Of a stretch of 5,766 bases of DNA, positions 1 to 5,766 are shown one piece after another. Position numbers and translations under genes: made by a program. The notes under the pieces are model-generated. The model made no database searches. It was not told the DNA's origin and was given only the letters and a program-made list of their open reading frames with translations. Where the stretch lies: assembly GCA_015661935.1 (NCBI GenBank), contig DQVD01000163.1, positions 1-5,766 on the forward strand, read 5' to 3'. Source of the DNA: Desulfocapsa sulfexigens (GTDB lineage Bacteria; Desulfobacterota; Desulfobulbia; Desulfobulbales; Desulfocapsaceae). Each line of letters opens with the position of its first letter. Position 1 is the first letter of the stretch.

Positions 1-86
1 ATTATTATGTCCCATGGATTGGTCATCATGGGCTTGCTTTCGCTGATTATAAAAATGTGGAAATAAAAACAAAACAAATTGTTTAA
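1..86 (+). CDS. C-terminal end of an unidentified upstream gene (partial)
   Basis: An open frame enters from the left edge (complete codons from base 3) and ends at TAA 84-86. It encodes 27 residues, starting YYVPWIGHHGLAF and ending EIKTKQIV. The stop lies beyond the TTG start of the exporter gene, giving an 8-base overlap that is typical of co-translated operon genes, and this supports the frame as real. A second frame (1-66, ending TAA 64-66) is also open but gives a less protein-like sequence and no overlap. In clusters that carry this kind of exporter, the preceding gene is often a LolA-like lipoprotein carrier or a thioesterase. The tail here is too short to tell, so no function is assigned. 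Confidence 0.5.
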   Translation, partial: YYVPWIGHHGLAFADYKNVEIKTKQIV

Positions 87-3000
87 TTATCGCCTTCTCA
101 TAGCCGTTTTTATCCTGATTTTCGCTGCAATCCTCACGGCTTTCCTGCGTCTTGATATTGACACAGATATCGTGAGATCTCTGCCGTCTGATCAAACCGT
201 TGTTAGTGATGCACTCGATATCTTCACAAACCATCCCATTCATGATCAGATTGCCATAGACATAAGCTTAAATATTGACGATCAAAACATCCTTGCGGAG
301 TGCGGAGAATATGTTGAAGAACGGCTCCATTCAAGCAATCTCTTCTCGGAAGTGGGAACTGACGAAATTGCAAATCTCATCCCTGAGCTGGCACTCCATG
401 TTACAAAGAACCTACCCATTCTTTTTTCACAACAGGAACTGGAACAAAGCATCGCTCCCCGACTTGAAAAAGACTTTATTGATGCACGCTTTAAAGAAAT
501 TTTCCTGAAACTGAGCAGCCTTGAAGGCATAGGACAGAGCGAATTTATTACATCTGATCCCTTAGGATTTATGGAACCGGTTATGGCAAGAATGGCCATG
601 CTTACGCCGCTGCCCGGCACCACGATCTACAAAGGTTTTATCTTCTCTCCAGACAAACGCCATCTCCTGGTTACAGCACGTCCAATTAATCCCGGAACCA
701 ATACAGCTTCCGCTGTACAGATATCTGATTTACTAAATGATATTGCACTAAAGCTACAGGACAAATACAGCCACGATGGGATTGAAACAGAAATAACCCC
801 GGTGGGGGCCTACCGGGCAGCACTGGACAATGAGCGTATCATCCGCCACGATGTGAATCTGGCACTACTGCTCTCAACAGCGGGTATTGGGCTGCTTCTC
901 TTTATCGCTTTCCCACGCCCCCTGCTGGGACTCTTTTCTCTGCTTCCAGCCCTTGCAGGAACAGCAACAGCCCTGTTTCTCTTTTCCCTGTTTCATTCAT
1001 CCATCTCCATCATGGTTCTCGGTTTTGGAGGAGCCATTATTTCCATCACCGTAGATCATGGTATTGCCTACCTGCTCTTTCTGGATCGTCCCAAAACAAC
1101 AAAGGGGAAAGAAGCATCAAGTGAAGTTAAGGCAATTGGGATCCTTGCGGTATTAACTACCTGTGGTGCCTTTCTGACACTCAGTTTCAGTGGATTCCCT
1201 GTTTTTGTACAACTGGGTCAATTCACAGCCATGGGCATACTCTTTTCCTTTTTATTTGTTCATTTTATTTTCCCCCAGATCACGCCTTCCATGGTGCCGT
1301 CATCAAAAAAACGGAAACTGCCCCTGCAGGGAGTAGTGGACAGGCTTTACGGCACCGGACGAATCGGAGCATTGGCTGCTGTATTTCTTGCATGTTTTTT
1401 ACTCTTTTTCGCACGCCCGGAATTTAATGTCAGCATGGAAAGCATGAACACCGTGAGCCCAGAAACCCTTGCGGCCGATGAACTTTTCACGAATGTCTGG
1501 GGAAACATGAGTAATAAGATTGTTCTGATGATTACAGAAAATTCGCCTTCTCACATTCAACAAAAAAATGACGATATTCTGCAAATTATGGCTGAAGACA
1601 AAGCTGCCGGGGTAATCGAATCAGCCTTTATTCCATCCATGATTTTTCCGGGCAGAGAACTTGCCGAAAAGAATATGAACGCCTGGAAAGAATTTTGGAA
1701 TACGGAAAAAATCAAAAAGCTCACAAATCAAATACAAAAAAACAGTACAGAGCTCGGTTTTACAACAGATGGATTTAACCAGTTTCTAAAACTCCTTGAT
1801 CCTTCTTATACCCTTCCTGACACGGTCATCCCTGCCAGATTTTACAAACTCATGGGAATATCCGAAAAAGAAGGTCAACTAATCCAATTTATCAATGTAA
1901 CTCCTGGAGAAAAATATAACAGCAAACACTTTTATGAGTACTATGGGGAAAATGGAAAAATCTTTGACAGCCCCTATTTTGCTGAACAGCTTGGAAAGAT
2001 TTTATTTAACAGCTTTGCTACTATGCTTGCTATCATAGCGTTTAGCATTGTTCTATTCCTTCTCATCTTTTTTGCCAGCTGGCAGCTCACACTTATAACG
2101 CTCCTGCCCCCACTGTTCTCATATATCTGTACACTGGGTACCATGAAATTAATAGGTCACCCGCTTGATATCCCGGGGCTCATGCTCTCCATCGTGATCC
2201 TTGGCATGGGTATTGACTATTCCATTTTCTTTGTAAGAGCCCATCAGCGATACCGCAACCCTTCGCACCCATCCTTCACCCTTGTGCGTATGGCTGTTTT
2301 TATGGCAGGATCCTCCACAATAATCGGTTTTGGTGTCCTCTGTCTGGCCGATCATTCGCTCCTACGATCCATAGGCGTTACTTCACTGCTTGGTATCGGT
2401 TACTCAATGCTTGGTGCATTTTTACTGCTGCCACCGCTGCTGCAAAGCTACTTCAAAAGAAAAGAAATAAATGATGTCCATCAGTTGCCTGTAAATGAGC
2501 GTGTCCGGAACAGATACCAGCTTATGGAAGCATACCCACGAATGTTTGCCAGATTCAAACTGCAGTCAGATCCAATGTTTTCAGATCTACCGGGACTCCT
2601 CACAGCCGACAAAACCCGCATTCGAACAATCCTTGACATCGGTTGCGGATATGGAGTTCCCGGATGTTGGTGCCTGGAGTATTGTCCAAATTCAGAAGTT
2701 TTTGGCCTGGATCCGGATTTTGAACGGGTGAGAGTAGCAGGACTTGCAATGGGGAAACGCGGTGAAATTCTGAAAGACATGGCTCCGGATCTGCCTGTTT
2801 TGCCCAATCCTCCTGATCTTGTACTGCTGCTGGATATGCTTCATTACCTTGATGATGACAGTATCAAGGTTCTTTTTGCAAACTGTTATAAGGCAATGGC
2901 AGATAAAGGACTGCTGCTGACCCGATTTGTAATCCGACCAGCCACGACTCCTTCGTGGTCATGGAAACTGGAAGAATATCGAATAATGATTTCAGGGGGA

Positions 3001-3132
3001 AAAACACACTATCGAAGTGGCGATAGAATGGCAGAGCTTATGAAAAGTTCAGGTTTCCATATTGAAACCAACATAACGACAAAGACAAACACAGAACTAA
3101 TCTGGCTTATGGGACGTGCCGAAAAAGAATGA
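79..3132 (+). CDS. MMPL/RND-family predicted exporter fused to a C-terminal SAM-dependent methyltransferase
   Basis: This 1017-residue inner-membrane protein has two parts. Residues 1-790 show the duplicated RND/MMPL layout. TM1 (about 4-23) is followed by a periplasmic domain (25-255), then a five- or six-helix bundle (259-446), a second periplasmic domain (447-640) and a second bundle (645-789). The paired central helices carry acidic motifs, VDHG (D326) and GIDYS (D713), where MMPL transporters keep their proton-relay Asp/Tyr residues. Residues about 800-1017 form a class I methyltransferase with motif I LDIGCGYG (852-859), a motif II acidic residue in GLDPD (D878) and LLLDMLHYLDD (915-925). 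After an even number of helices this domain should be cytosolic, where SAM is available. The start is TTG at 79: an in-frame TAA sits at 64-66 and later starts would remove TM1. It lacks a good ribosome binding site but overlaps the upstream stop, so coupling is likely. Exporters of this type move acyl or aryl-polyene lipids; the substrate here is unknown. Confidence 0.9.
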   Translation: MFNYRLLIAVFILIFAAILTAFLRLDIDTDIVRSLPSDQTVVSDALDIFTNHPIHDQIAIDISLNIDDQNILAECGEYVEERLHSSNLFSEVGTDEIANLIPELALHVTKNLPILFSQQELEQSIAPRLEKDFIDARFKEIFLKLSSLEGIGQSEFITSDPLGFMEPVMARMAMLTPLPGTTIYKGFIFSPDKRHLLVTARPINPGTNTASAVQISDLLNDIALKLQDKYSHDGIETEITPVGAYRAALDNERIIRHDVNLALLLSTAGIGLLLFIAFPRPLLGLFSLLPALAGTATALFLFSLFHSSISIMVLGFGGAIISITVDHGIAYLLFLDRPKTTKGKEASSEVKAIGILAVLTTCGAFLTLSFSGFPVFVQLGQFTAMGILFSFLFVHFIFPQITPSMVPSSKKRKLPLQGVVDRLYGTGRIGALAAVFLACFLLFFARPEFNVSMESMNTVSPETLAADELFTNVWGNMSNKIVLMITENSPSHIQQKNDDILQIMAEDKAAGVIESAFIPSMIFPGRELAEKNMNAWKEFWNTEKIKKLTNQIQKNSTELGFTTDGFNQFLKLLDPSYTLPDTVIPARFYKLMGISEKEGQLIQFINVTPGEKYNSKHFYEYYGENGKIFDSPYFAEQLGKILFNSFATMLAIIAFSIVLFLLIFFASWQLTLITLLPPLFSYICTLGTMKLIGHPLDIPGLMLSIVILGMGIDYSIFFVRAHQRYRNPSHPSFTLVRMAVFMAGSSTIIGFGVLCLADHSLLRSIGVTSLLGIGYSMLGAFLLLPPLLQSYFKRKEINDVHQLPVNERVRNRYQLMEAYPRMFARFKLQSDPMFSDLPGLLTADKTRIRTILDIGCGYGVPGCWCLEYCPNSEVFGLDPDFERVRVAGLAMGKRGEILKDMAPDLPVLPNPPDLVLLLDMLHYLDDDSIKVLFANCYKAMADKGLLLTRFVIRPATTPSWSWKLEEYRIMISGGKTHYRSGDRMAELMKSSGFHIETNITTKTNTELIWLMGRAEKE

Positions 3133-3932
3133 AGAAAACTGCCAGGAAACCTCTCAAATTCATATATTCCCAGGCAGAAAAACTTGCAGCAATCACTTTT
3201 CTAATCACCATTGCACTCTTTGGAATTTCCAGTTGGCTTGCCCTGATTCCCCTGCTTCTCTTTCTTCTACTCTGTAGTATTGCGCCATTTTGTCCACAAT
3301 GGAGTTTTTTTCTGCCAATAATCAGCAAGAGTATTACCGGCAGTAAGGGAGTCGCTCTCACTTTTGACGACGGCCCCTCTCCCATCACCACACCAATTCT
3401 GTTGCACCTTCTGAAGAGTTACAACTATAAAGCCACCTTTTTTGTCATAGGTCGAAAGGCAGAAAAACACCCTGACCTCATTGCAGATATTATTGCAGAC
3501 GGACACACCATCGGCAATCACTCATGGCAACACGACAACCTGCTGATGTTAAGAAGCAGAAAAAGATTGAAGAAAGACATCAAAAAAACTCAAGCGACAT
3601 TGGAAACGTACGGGGTTCTTCCTCTTGTTTTCAGACCCCCGGTCGGAATAACCAACCCGTTGTTAAAAGCAGTACTGCGTGAAGAACAATTACTGGCAGT
3701 TACCTTCAGTTGCCGCGCCTTTGATTATGGCAACAGGAAAATTGCAAACCTGGCCGAACGTATCACTTCGAAGCTCAAGCCGGGCAACATCATCCTTCTT
3801 CATGATATTGAACCGGAAACAGAAGATGCAGTACAGGAGTGGAAAAAAGAGATCAACATCCTCTTTGCTACTCTGGTAAAAGAAGGTTATGAAGTATTAC
3901 CACTGGAACAGCTTATTGGTTCTGGTGTATAG
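3129..3932 (+). CDS. Membrane-anchored polysaccharide deacetylase (NodB homology domain)
   Basis: This 267-residue protein has a basic N-terminus, a 35-residue hydrophobic stretch (about 20-54, one long helix or a two-helix hairpin) and a carbohydrate esterase 4/NodB domain (about 74-260). The visible motifs are TFDDGPSP (catalytic base D80, metal ligand D81), GNHSWQH (metal ligands H131 and H135), FRPPVG (R169), FDYG (D199) and LLHD (H225). The metal triad and catalytic His are all present, so it should be an active metal-dependent de-N-acetylase or a relative such as a lipid-linked sugar deformylase. Two motifs deviate: the usual R-x-P-[YFW]-G has Val at position 172, and the usual D-W of motif 4 is D-Y. 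The ATG overlaps the exporter TGA by 4 bases (ATGA), with only a weak ribosome binding site, so it is translated with the exporter. That suggests it acts on the same glycolipid or on an envelope glycan. The substrate cannot be read from the sequence. Confidence 0.9.
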   Translation: MKKTARKPLKFIYSQAEKLAAITFLITIALFGISSWLALIPLLLFLLLCSIAPFCPQWSFFLPIISKSITGSKGVALTFDDGPSPITTPILLHLLKSYNYKATFFVIGRKAEKHPDLIADIIADGHTIGNHSWQHDNLLMLRSRKRLKKDIKKTQATLETYGVLPLVFRPPVGITNPLLKAVLREEQLLAVTFSCRAFDYGNRKIANLAERITSKLKPGNIILLHDIEPETEDAVQEWKKEINILFATLVKEGYEVLPLEQLIGSGV

Positions 3933-3940
3933 GGACATGA

Positions 3941-3953
3941 TGCCCTGAGGGCA
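3941..3953 (+). other. Short GC-rich hairpin after the deacetylase stop
   Basis: TGCCC and GGGCA form a 5-bp perfect stem with a 3-base loop (TGA), beginning 8 bases after the TAG at 3930-3932. No T-run follows, so it does not look like a standard intrinsic terminator. It may slow exonucleases or mean nothing. Confidence 0.25.
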
Positions 3954-3989
3954 CATTCAGACGCCAGAAGCCAGAATCGTTGGCAGCCT

Positions 3990-4216
3990 GTGGCTAAAAT
4001 AACTACAGTTGATTTTCATCTGGCATTCACTTCCGAGAATGATTCACACAGAAACTTTGTTTTTCCGACAAAGAGGGCGGCAAGACTGTTGCGGTAGTAT
4101 GTACCAATCAGGCCACCAATACACTACTTTCCATCAGATACACCGACGTAGTTCCTGCAAAGGAAGTGTTGGAGAATCGGATGGGACAGGGGATTAAAAA
4201 AAGAAAGAGCATTTAG
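3990..4216 (+). pseudogene. Small frameshifted coding remnant, unknown product
   Basis: From GTG 3990 one frame reads VAKITTVDFHLAFTSENDS and continues HRNFVF before wandering to a TAG at 4095-4097. In the -1 frame, a coherent sequence (FSDKEGGKTVAVVCTNQ, later IRYTDVVPAKEVLENRMGQ) runs from about 4061 to TAG 4214-4216. Adding one T to the T5 run at 4060-4064 joins both into a soluble, mixed-charge protein of about 75 residues. The end sits 4 bases before a strong hairpin, as expected for a real gene end. The GTG has no convincing ribosome binding site, and the left part stays open back to the deacetylase stop, so the true start is unclear. It could be a decayed gene, a sequencing or assembly error in a homopolymer, or chance. 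I do not recognise the family. Confidence 0.45.
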
Positions 4217-4220
4217 TGAC

Positions 4221-4254
4221 ACTCCATCTTTGCTGGAATGAACAAAGATGGAGT
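4221..4254. terminator. Probable bidirectional terminator hairpin between convergent genes
   Basis: ACTCCATCTTTG (4221-4232) and its exact reverse complement (4243-4254) form a 12-bp perfect stem with a 10-base loop. It lies 4 bases after the remnant's TAG on the + strand and 12 bases after the TGA of the secreted-protein gene on the - strand. The T-tract is poor on the + strand (ATTGCTGAATAAT). On the - strand a T-rich stretch (complement of AAAAAAAGAAAG, 4196-4207) appears about 14 bases beyond the stem. The position between convergent units supports a terminator or 3'-end stabiliser, although it is not a textbook one. Confidence 0.7.
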
Positions 4255-4266
4255 ATTGCTGAATAA

Positions 4267-4620
4267 TCAGTGGCTAATTATTATAGCATCTGATCGATCA
4301 AGAACGCCTTTTCTGGATTTCATATATTCTTTTACATCAAGCATTACATTTCCGGCTTCTTCCTGAGTAAGCGTATACACCTTGTAACTTCCGCTTCCAT
4401 CATGTACAAGGAGTTGCTTGAGCTTCTTTCCCGGATCTTCCGGATTCGTGCAATCCCCGTTTCCTATCTTGTAAATTTCGCCTGGACCCACTGTAGCAAA
4501 TCCGGTGTTTCCACTGCAGTCCATGGTTTCAAACACTATTTTGTAGGAGTCGTCAGTCATTCCCTGGGTTGAGAATAGTGTGCACATAAGCAAAGCCAAA
4601 AAGAATAGTATCTTTTTCAT
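4267..4620 (-). CDS. Small secreted protein of unknown function
   Basis: This 117-residue protein begins with a classical Sec signal peptide: MKK, a hydrophobic core (residues 4-15) and a small/polar region FSTQG, with cleavage probably near residue 20. The mature part, about 97 residues, is hydrophilic with Gly/Asp-rich turns. It has two cysteines (C35 and C57) that could form a disulfide in the periplasm, and ends in a Lys/Asp-rich helix-like segment and IIISH. A longer frame opens at 4665, but the ATG at 4618-4620 is the start because AAGGAGG lies 5 bases before it and the signal peptide starts there. The LLMC sequence at residues 11-13 resembles a lipobox, but Met at -1 is a poor fit, so a lipoprotein is unlikely. 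It lies 53 bases after the methyltransferase stop on the same strand and may share its transcript. No family is recognised. Confidence 0.85.
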   Translation of the reverse strand: MKKILFFLALLMCTLFSTQGMTDDSYKIVFETMDCSGNTGFATVGPGEIYKIGNGDCTNPEDPGKKLKQLLVHDGSGSYKVYTLTQEEAGNVMLDVKEYMKSRKGVLDRSDAIIISH

Positions 4621-4625
4621 TCGAA

Positions 4626-4632
4626 CCTCCTT
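4626..4632 (-). promoter_or_regulatory. Strong ribosome binding site for the small secreted protein
   Basis: On the - strand AAGGAGG lies 5 bases before the ATG at 4620-4618. It is a near-perfect Shine-Dalgarno match and fixes the start there rather than at the upstream ATG at 4665. It is by far the best ribosome binding site in the window, which suggests this gene is translated at a higher rate than its neighbours. Confidence 0.85.
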
Positions 4633-4646
4633 CAATATTGGACGAG

Positions 4647-4659
4647 AGACAGAGTGTCT
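4647..4659. repeat. Short inverted repeat in the methyltransferase to secreted-protein gap
   Basis: AGACA and TGTCT flank a 3-base centre (GAG) in the 53-base gap upstream of the secreted-protein gene, 15 bases before its Shine-Dalgarno sequence. It could be a small operator half-site pair or an RNA hairpin in the leader. No T-run follows and no convincing -35/-10 pair was found nearby, so its role is unproven. Confidence 0.3.
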
Positions 4660-4673
4660 GCCCATACTTCAAG

Positions 4674-5345
4674 TTATGATGTCTGTTTTTTGCTGGCAGC
4701 AATAACTATAAAACCAGCATTTTCATCTAGTCCCGGCTTAGGCGATTCCATTTGGTTAACTTCTCCCGGAGCCTGATAAAGACTGGAAACAGTGGTGACA
4801 AGCGAAAAACCCTTCTCTGCAAGAAGTCTTTCAATCTCTTTAACAGTAAAAAAGTTGGCGTGCTCATAAAACGGATGACCAGCCTGTTTTCTCTGCTGCA
4901 GATTAATGCCCCATTTGCCGGTTGCAGGGACAAAACCTAAAACCAGATGCCCACTCTCTTGTAAAACTCGATGGGATTCCTGAATAACTTCTGCCGGGTT
5001 TTGCACAAAACAGAGGGTGAAGAAGAGAGAGACTTTAGCAAGTGAGCTGCTGCAAAATGGCAGGGCTTCGCCAACTGCCTGACAGACCGCAATATCCCTG
5101 GTTTTGGAAATTTCAAGAGGGGCAAAGGCCGGATCAATGCCAAATCCCGAGCCAAGCCCTTCAGCAAATCGGCCCGGCCCCACTCCAATTTCAAGTGCAG
5201 GGGCTGATGCAGGAATGGACAATGCCCGAACAGCAGCTATTTCAATATCATAAAGCAGACTGTTATTAAACCAGCTATCGTATTCTTCTGCCCGCTGATT
5301 AAATACCTTGGAGCTGTCTTGCCAATGGCTCCTTGTCGAACTCAT
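4674..5345 (-). CDS. Class I SAM-dependent methyltransferase (Methyltransf_11-like)
   Basis: This 223-residue soluble protein has the Rossmann-type methyltransferase motifs in order. Motif I is ALEIGVGPGRF (50-60; E52, G54, G56, G58), and motif II is GIDPAFAPL (69-77), where D71 would bind the SAM ribose. VGEALPF (91-97) is the usual adenine-contact segment, followed by VSLFFTLCFVQNP (105-117) and a post-motif helix and strand, VLQESGHLVLGFVP. The N-terminal FNQRAEEYDSWF is typical of small-molecule methyltransferases of this group; no sequence feature names the acceptor. Its ATG overlaps the mltA TGA by 4 bases (ATGA, 5342-5345) with only a weak GGAAAA ahead, so translation is coupled to mltA. 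It is a separate gene from the methyltransferase domain fused to the exporter and differs from it in motif sequence. Being coupled to a murein gene does not prove a cell-wall role. Confidence 0.9.
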   Translation of the reverse strand: MSSTRSHWQDSSKVFNQRAEEYDSWFNNSLLYDIEIAAVRALSIPASAPALEIGVGPGRFAEGLGSGFGIDPAFAPLEISKTRDIAVCQAVGEALPFCSSSLAKVSLFFTLCFVQNPAEVIQESHRVLQESGHLVLGFVPATGKWGINLQQRKQAGHPFYEHANFFTVKEIERLLAEKGFSLVTTVSSLYQAPGEVNQMESPKPGLDENAGFIVIAASKKQTS

Positions 5346-5766
5346 TTTTCCAGTTTTTCAAATTTGTTTTTGACCATAAAGAAAAGGCTTCCCTCTTCTT
5401 TCATGTTTCCTGCTGCAACTTTTGCATAGTGTCCACTTCCCCAGTACAAATCGGCACGTCCACTGCCTTTGATTGCAGAACCCGTATCCTGCGGGAAAAC
5501 AAAACGCTGCATGGGAATCCATTTTGTGATGCTGCCGGATTCATCAAGTACGGGTTTACGGCTTATAAGAAAGGCAAGTGTTGTTTGAGGTAAAACGTAG
5601 GGATCTACTGCAATAGATCGTCCCGCAACAAGAGGTTCACCAAGGCTTCCCATGGGATCACCATCGGGGGCCCAGTTAAAGAAGATATATCTGATGTTGT
5701 GGTTGAGGATTTCTTTCTGTTCCTCCGGGTGCTCACGCAGGTACTGACGAATAGTTGGAATGGAGA
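5342..5766 (-). CDS. mltA: Membrane-bound lytic murein transglycosylase A, C-terminal part
   Basis: The last 141 codons of an MltA-family enzyme are present; the N-terminus lies beyond the right edge. MltA cleaves the MurNAc-GlcNAc beta-1,4 bond of peptidoglycan in the periplasm, producing 1,6-anhydro ends, and is usually an outer-membrane lipoprotein. The fragment starts SIPTIRQYLREHPEE, a recognisable MltA-domain segment, then AGRSIAVDPYVLP, and ends in the 3D-type barrel with FPQDTGSAIKG and GRADLYWGSG. The Asp in QDTG (codon 5486-5488) matches the catalytic Asp308 of the E. coli enzyme. The Asp in RADLYWG matches the second conserved Asp of the domain. The C-terminus ends shortly after the barrel (NKFEKLEK), which is normal for the family. 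It is the upstream gene of a - strand operon and is coupled to the methyltransferase through an ATGA overlap. The active site looks intact. The signal peptide and lipobox cannot be seen here. Confidence 0.93.
   Translation of the reverse strand, partial: SIPTIRQYLREHPEEQKEILNHNIRYIFFNWAPDGDPMGSLGEPLVAGRSIAVDPYVLPQTTLAFLISRKPVLDESGSITKWIPMQRFVFPQDTGSAIKGSGRADLYWGSGHYAKVAAGNMKEEGSLFFMVKNKFEKLEK

Noticed and set aside
2481..2807. Antisense open frame under the methyltransferase domain of the exporter
   Set aside because: It lies entirely opposite strongly conserved coding sequence, has an Arg/Ser-rich translation and has no supporting ribosome binding site. The same applies to antisense frames at 282-623, 1399-1584, 2149-2355, 3107-3391 and 3267-3521.
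3930..4094. TAG readthrough or pyrrolysine extending the deacetylase, since the same frame stays open for 54 codons
   Set aside because: The NodB domain already ends at its usual C-terminus (VLPLEQL), and the downstream sequence fits a separate remnant better. No pyrrolysine machinery is visible.
4009..4197. Open frame on the + strand (TTG start, 62 codons)
   Set aside because: Its translation is low-complexity in style (rich in His, Arg, Cys) and it overlaps the remnant, whose two other frames read more like protein. No ribosome binding site is seen.
4582..4590. LLMC as a lipobox in the small secreted protein
   Set aside because: Met directly before Cys is not accepted in normal lipoboxes, and the hydrophobic core would be too short for the remaining signal peptide.
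4621..4665. Fifteen-codon N-terminal extension of the small secreted protein
   Set aside because: It would bury the signal peptide and place the perfect Shine-Dalgarno inside the coding region.
4641..4680. A sigma-70 promoter ahead of the secreted-protein gene (TTGAAG near 4667-4672 on the - strand)
   Set aside because: No acceptable -10 hexamer lies 16-18 bases away.

Overview
The window looks like chromosomal DNA from a Gram-negative bacterium with moderate GC content. The evidence is a lytic transglycosylase of the MltA family, RND/MMPL-type export, and Shine-Dalgarno-led or ATGA-coupled genes. The MltA and methyltransferase sequences read like those of sulfate-reducing or related Desulfobacterota (former Deltaproteobacteria). 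That placement is an impression from sequence style and was not computed. No mobile element, CRISPR array, tRNA or rRNA is visible.

Left half (1-3932, + strand): the right-hand end of an operon. It holds the last 27 codons of an unidentified upstream gene (1-86) and then a 1017-residue protein (79-3132). That protein is an MMPL/RND-type predicted exporter with a class I SAM-dependent methyltransferase domain fused to its C-terminus. A membrane-anchored polysaccharide-deacetylase (NodB-fold) protein follows (3129-3932). The genes overlap by 8 and 4 bases, so translation is probably coupled. Exporters of this type are common in aryl-polyene and related acyl-lipid clusters of Gram-negative bacteria. 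The likely job here is moving, and perhaps methylating and de-N-acylating, an envelope (glyco)lipid; this is inference, because no biosynthetic core genes lie in the window.

Middle (3933-4266): no intact gene. A roughly 75-codon coding remnant reads well across two frames if one T is added back to a T5 run near 4060-4064, so it is probably a frameshifted pseudogene. Immediately after its stop lies a perfect 12-bp inverted repeat with a 10-base loop. It also sits 12 bases from the end of the opposing gene and probably acts as a shared terminator between convergent units.

Right half (4267-5766, - strand): reading right to left, the C-terminal part of an MltA-type lytic murein transglycosylase (cut by the window edge), a stand-alone class I SAM methyltransferase starting inside the mltA stop (ATGA), and a small secreted protein of unknown function with its own very strong ribosome binding site.

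The most notable item is the exporter-methyltransferase fusion coupled to the deacetylase gene. No clearly unprecedented system is evident.
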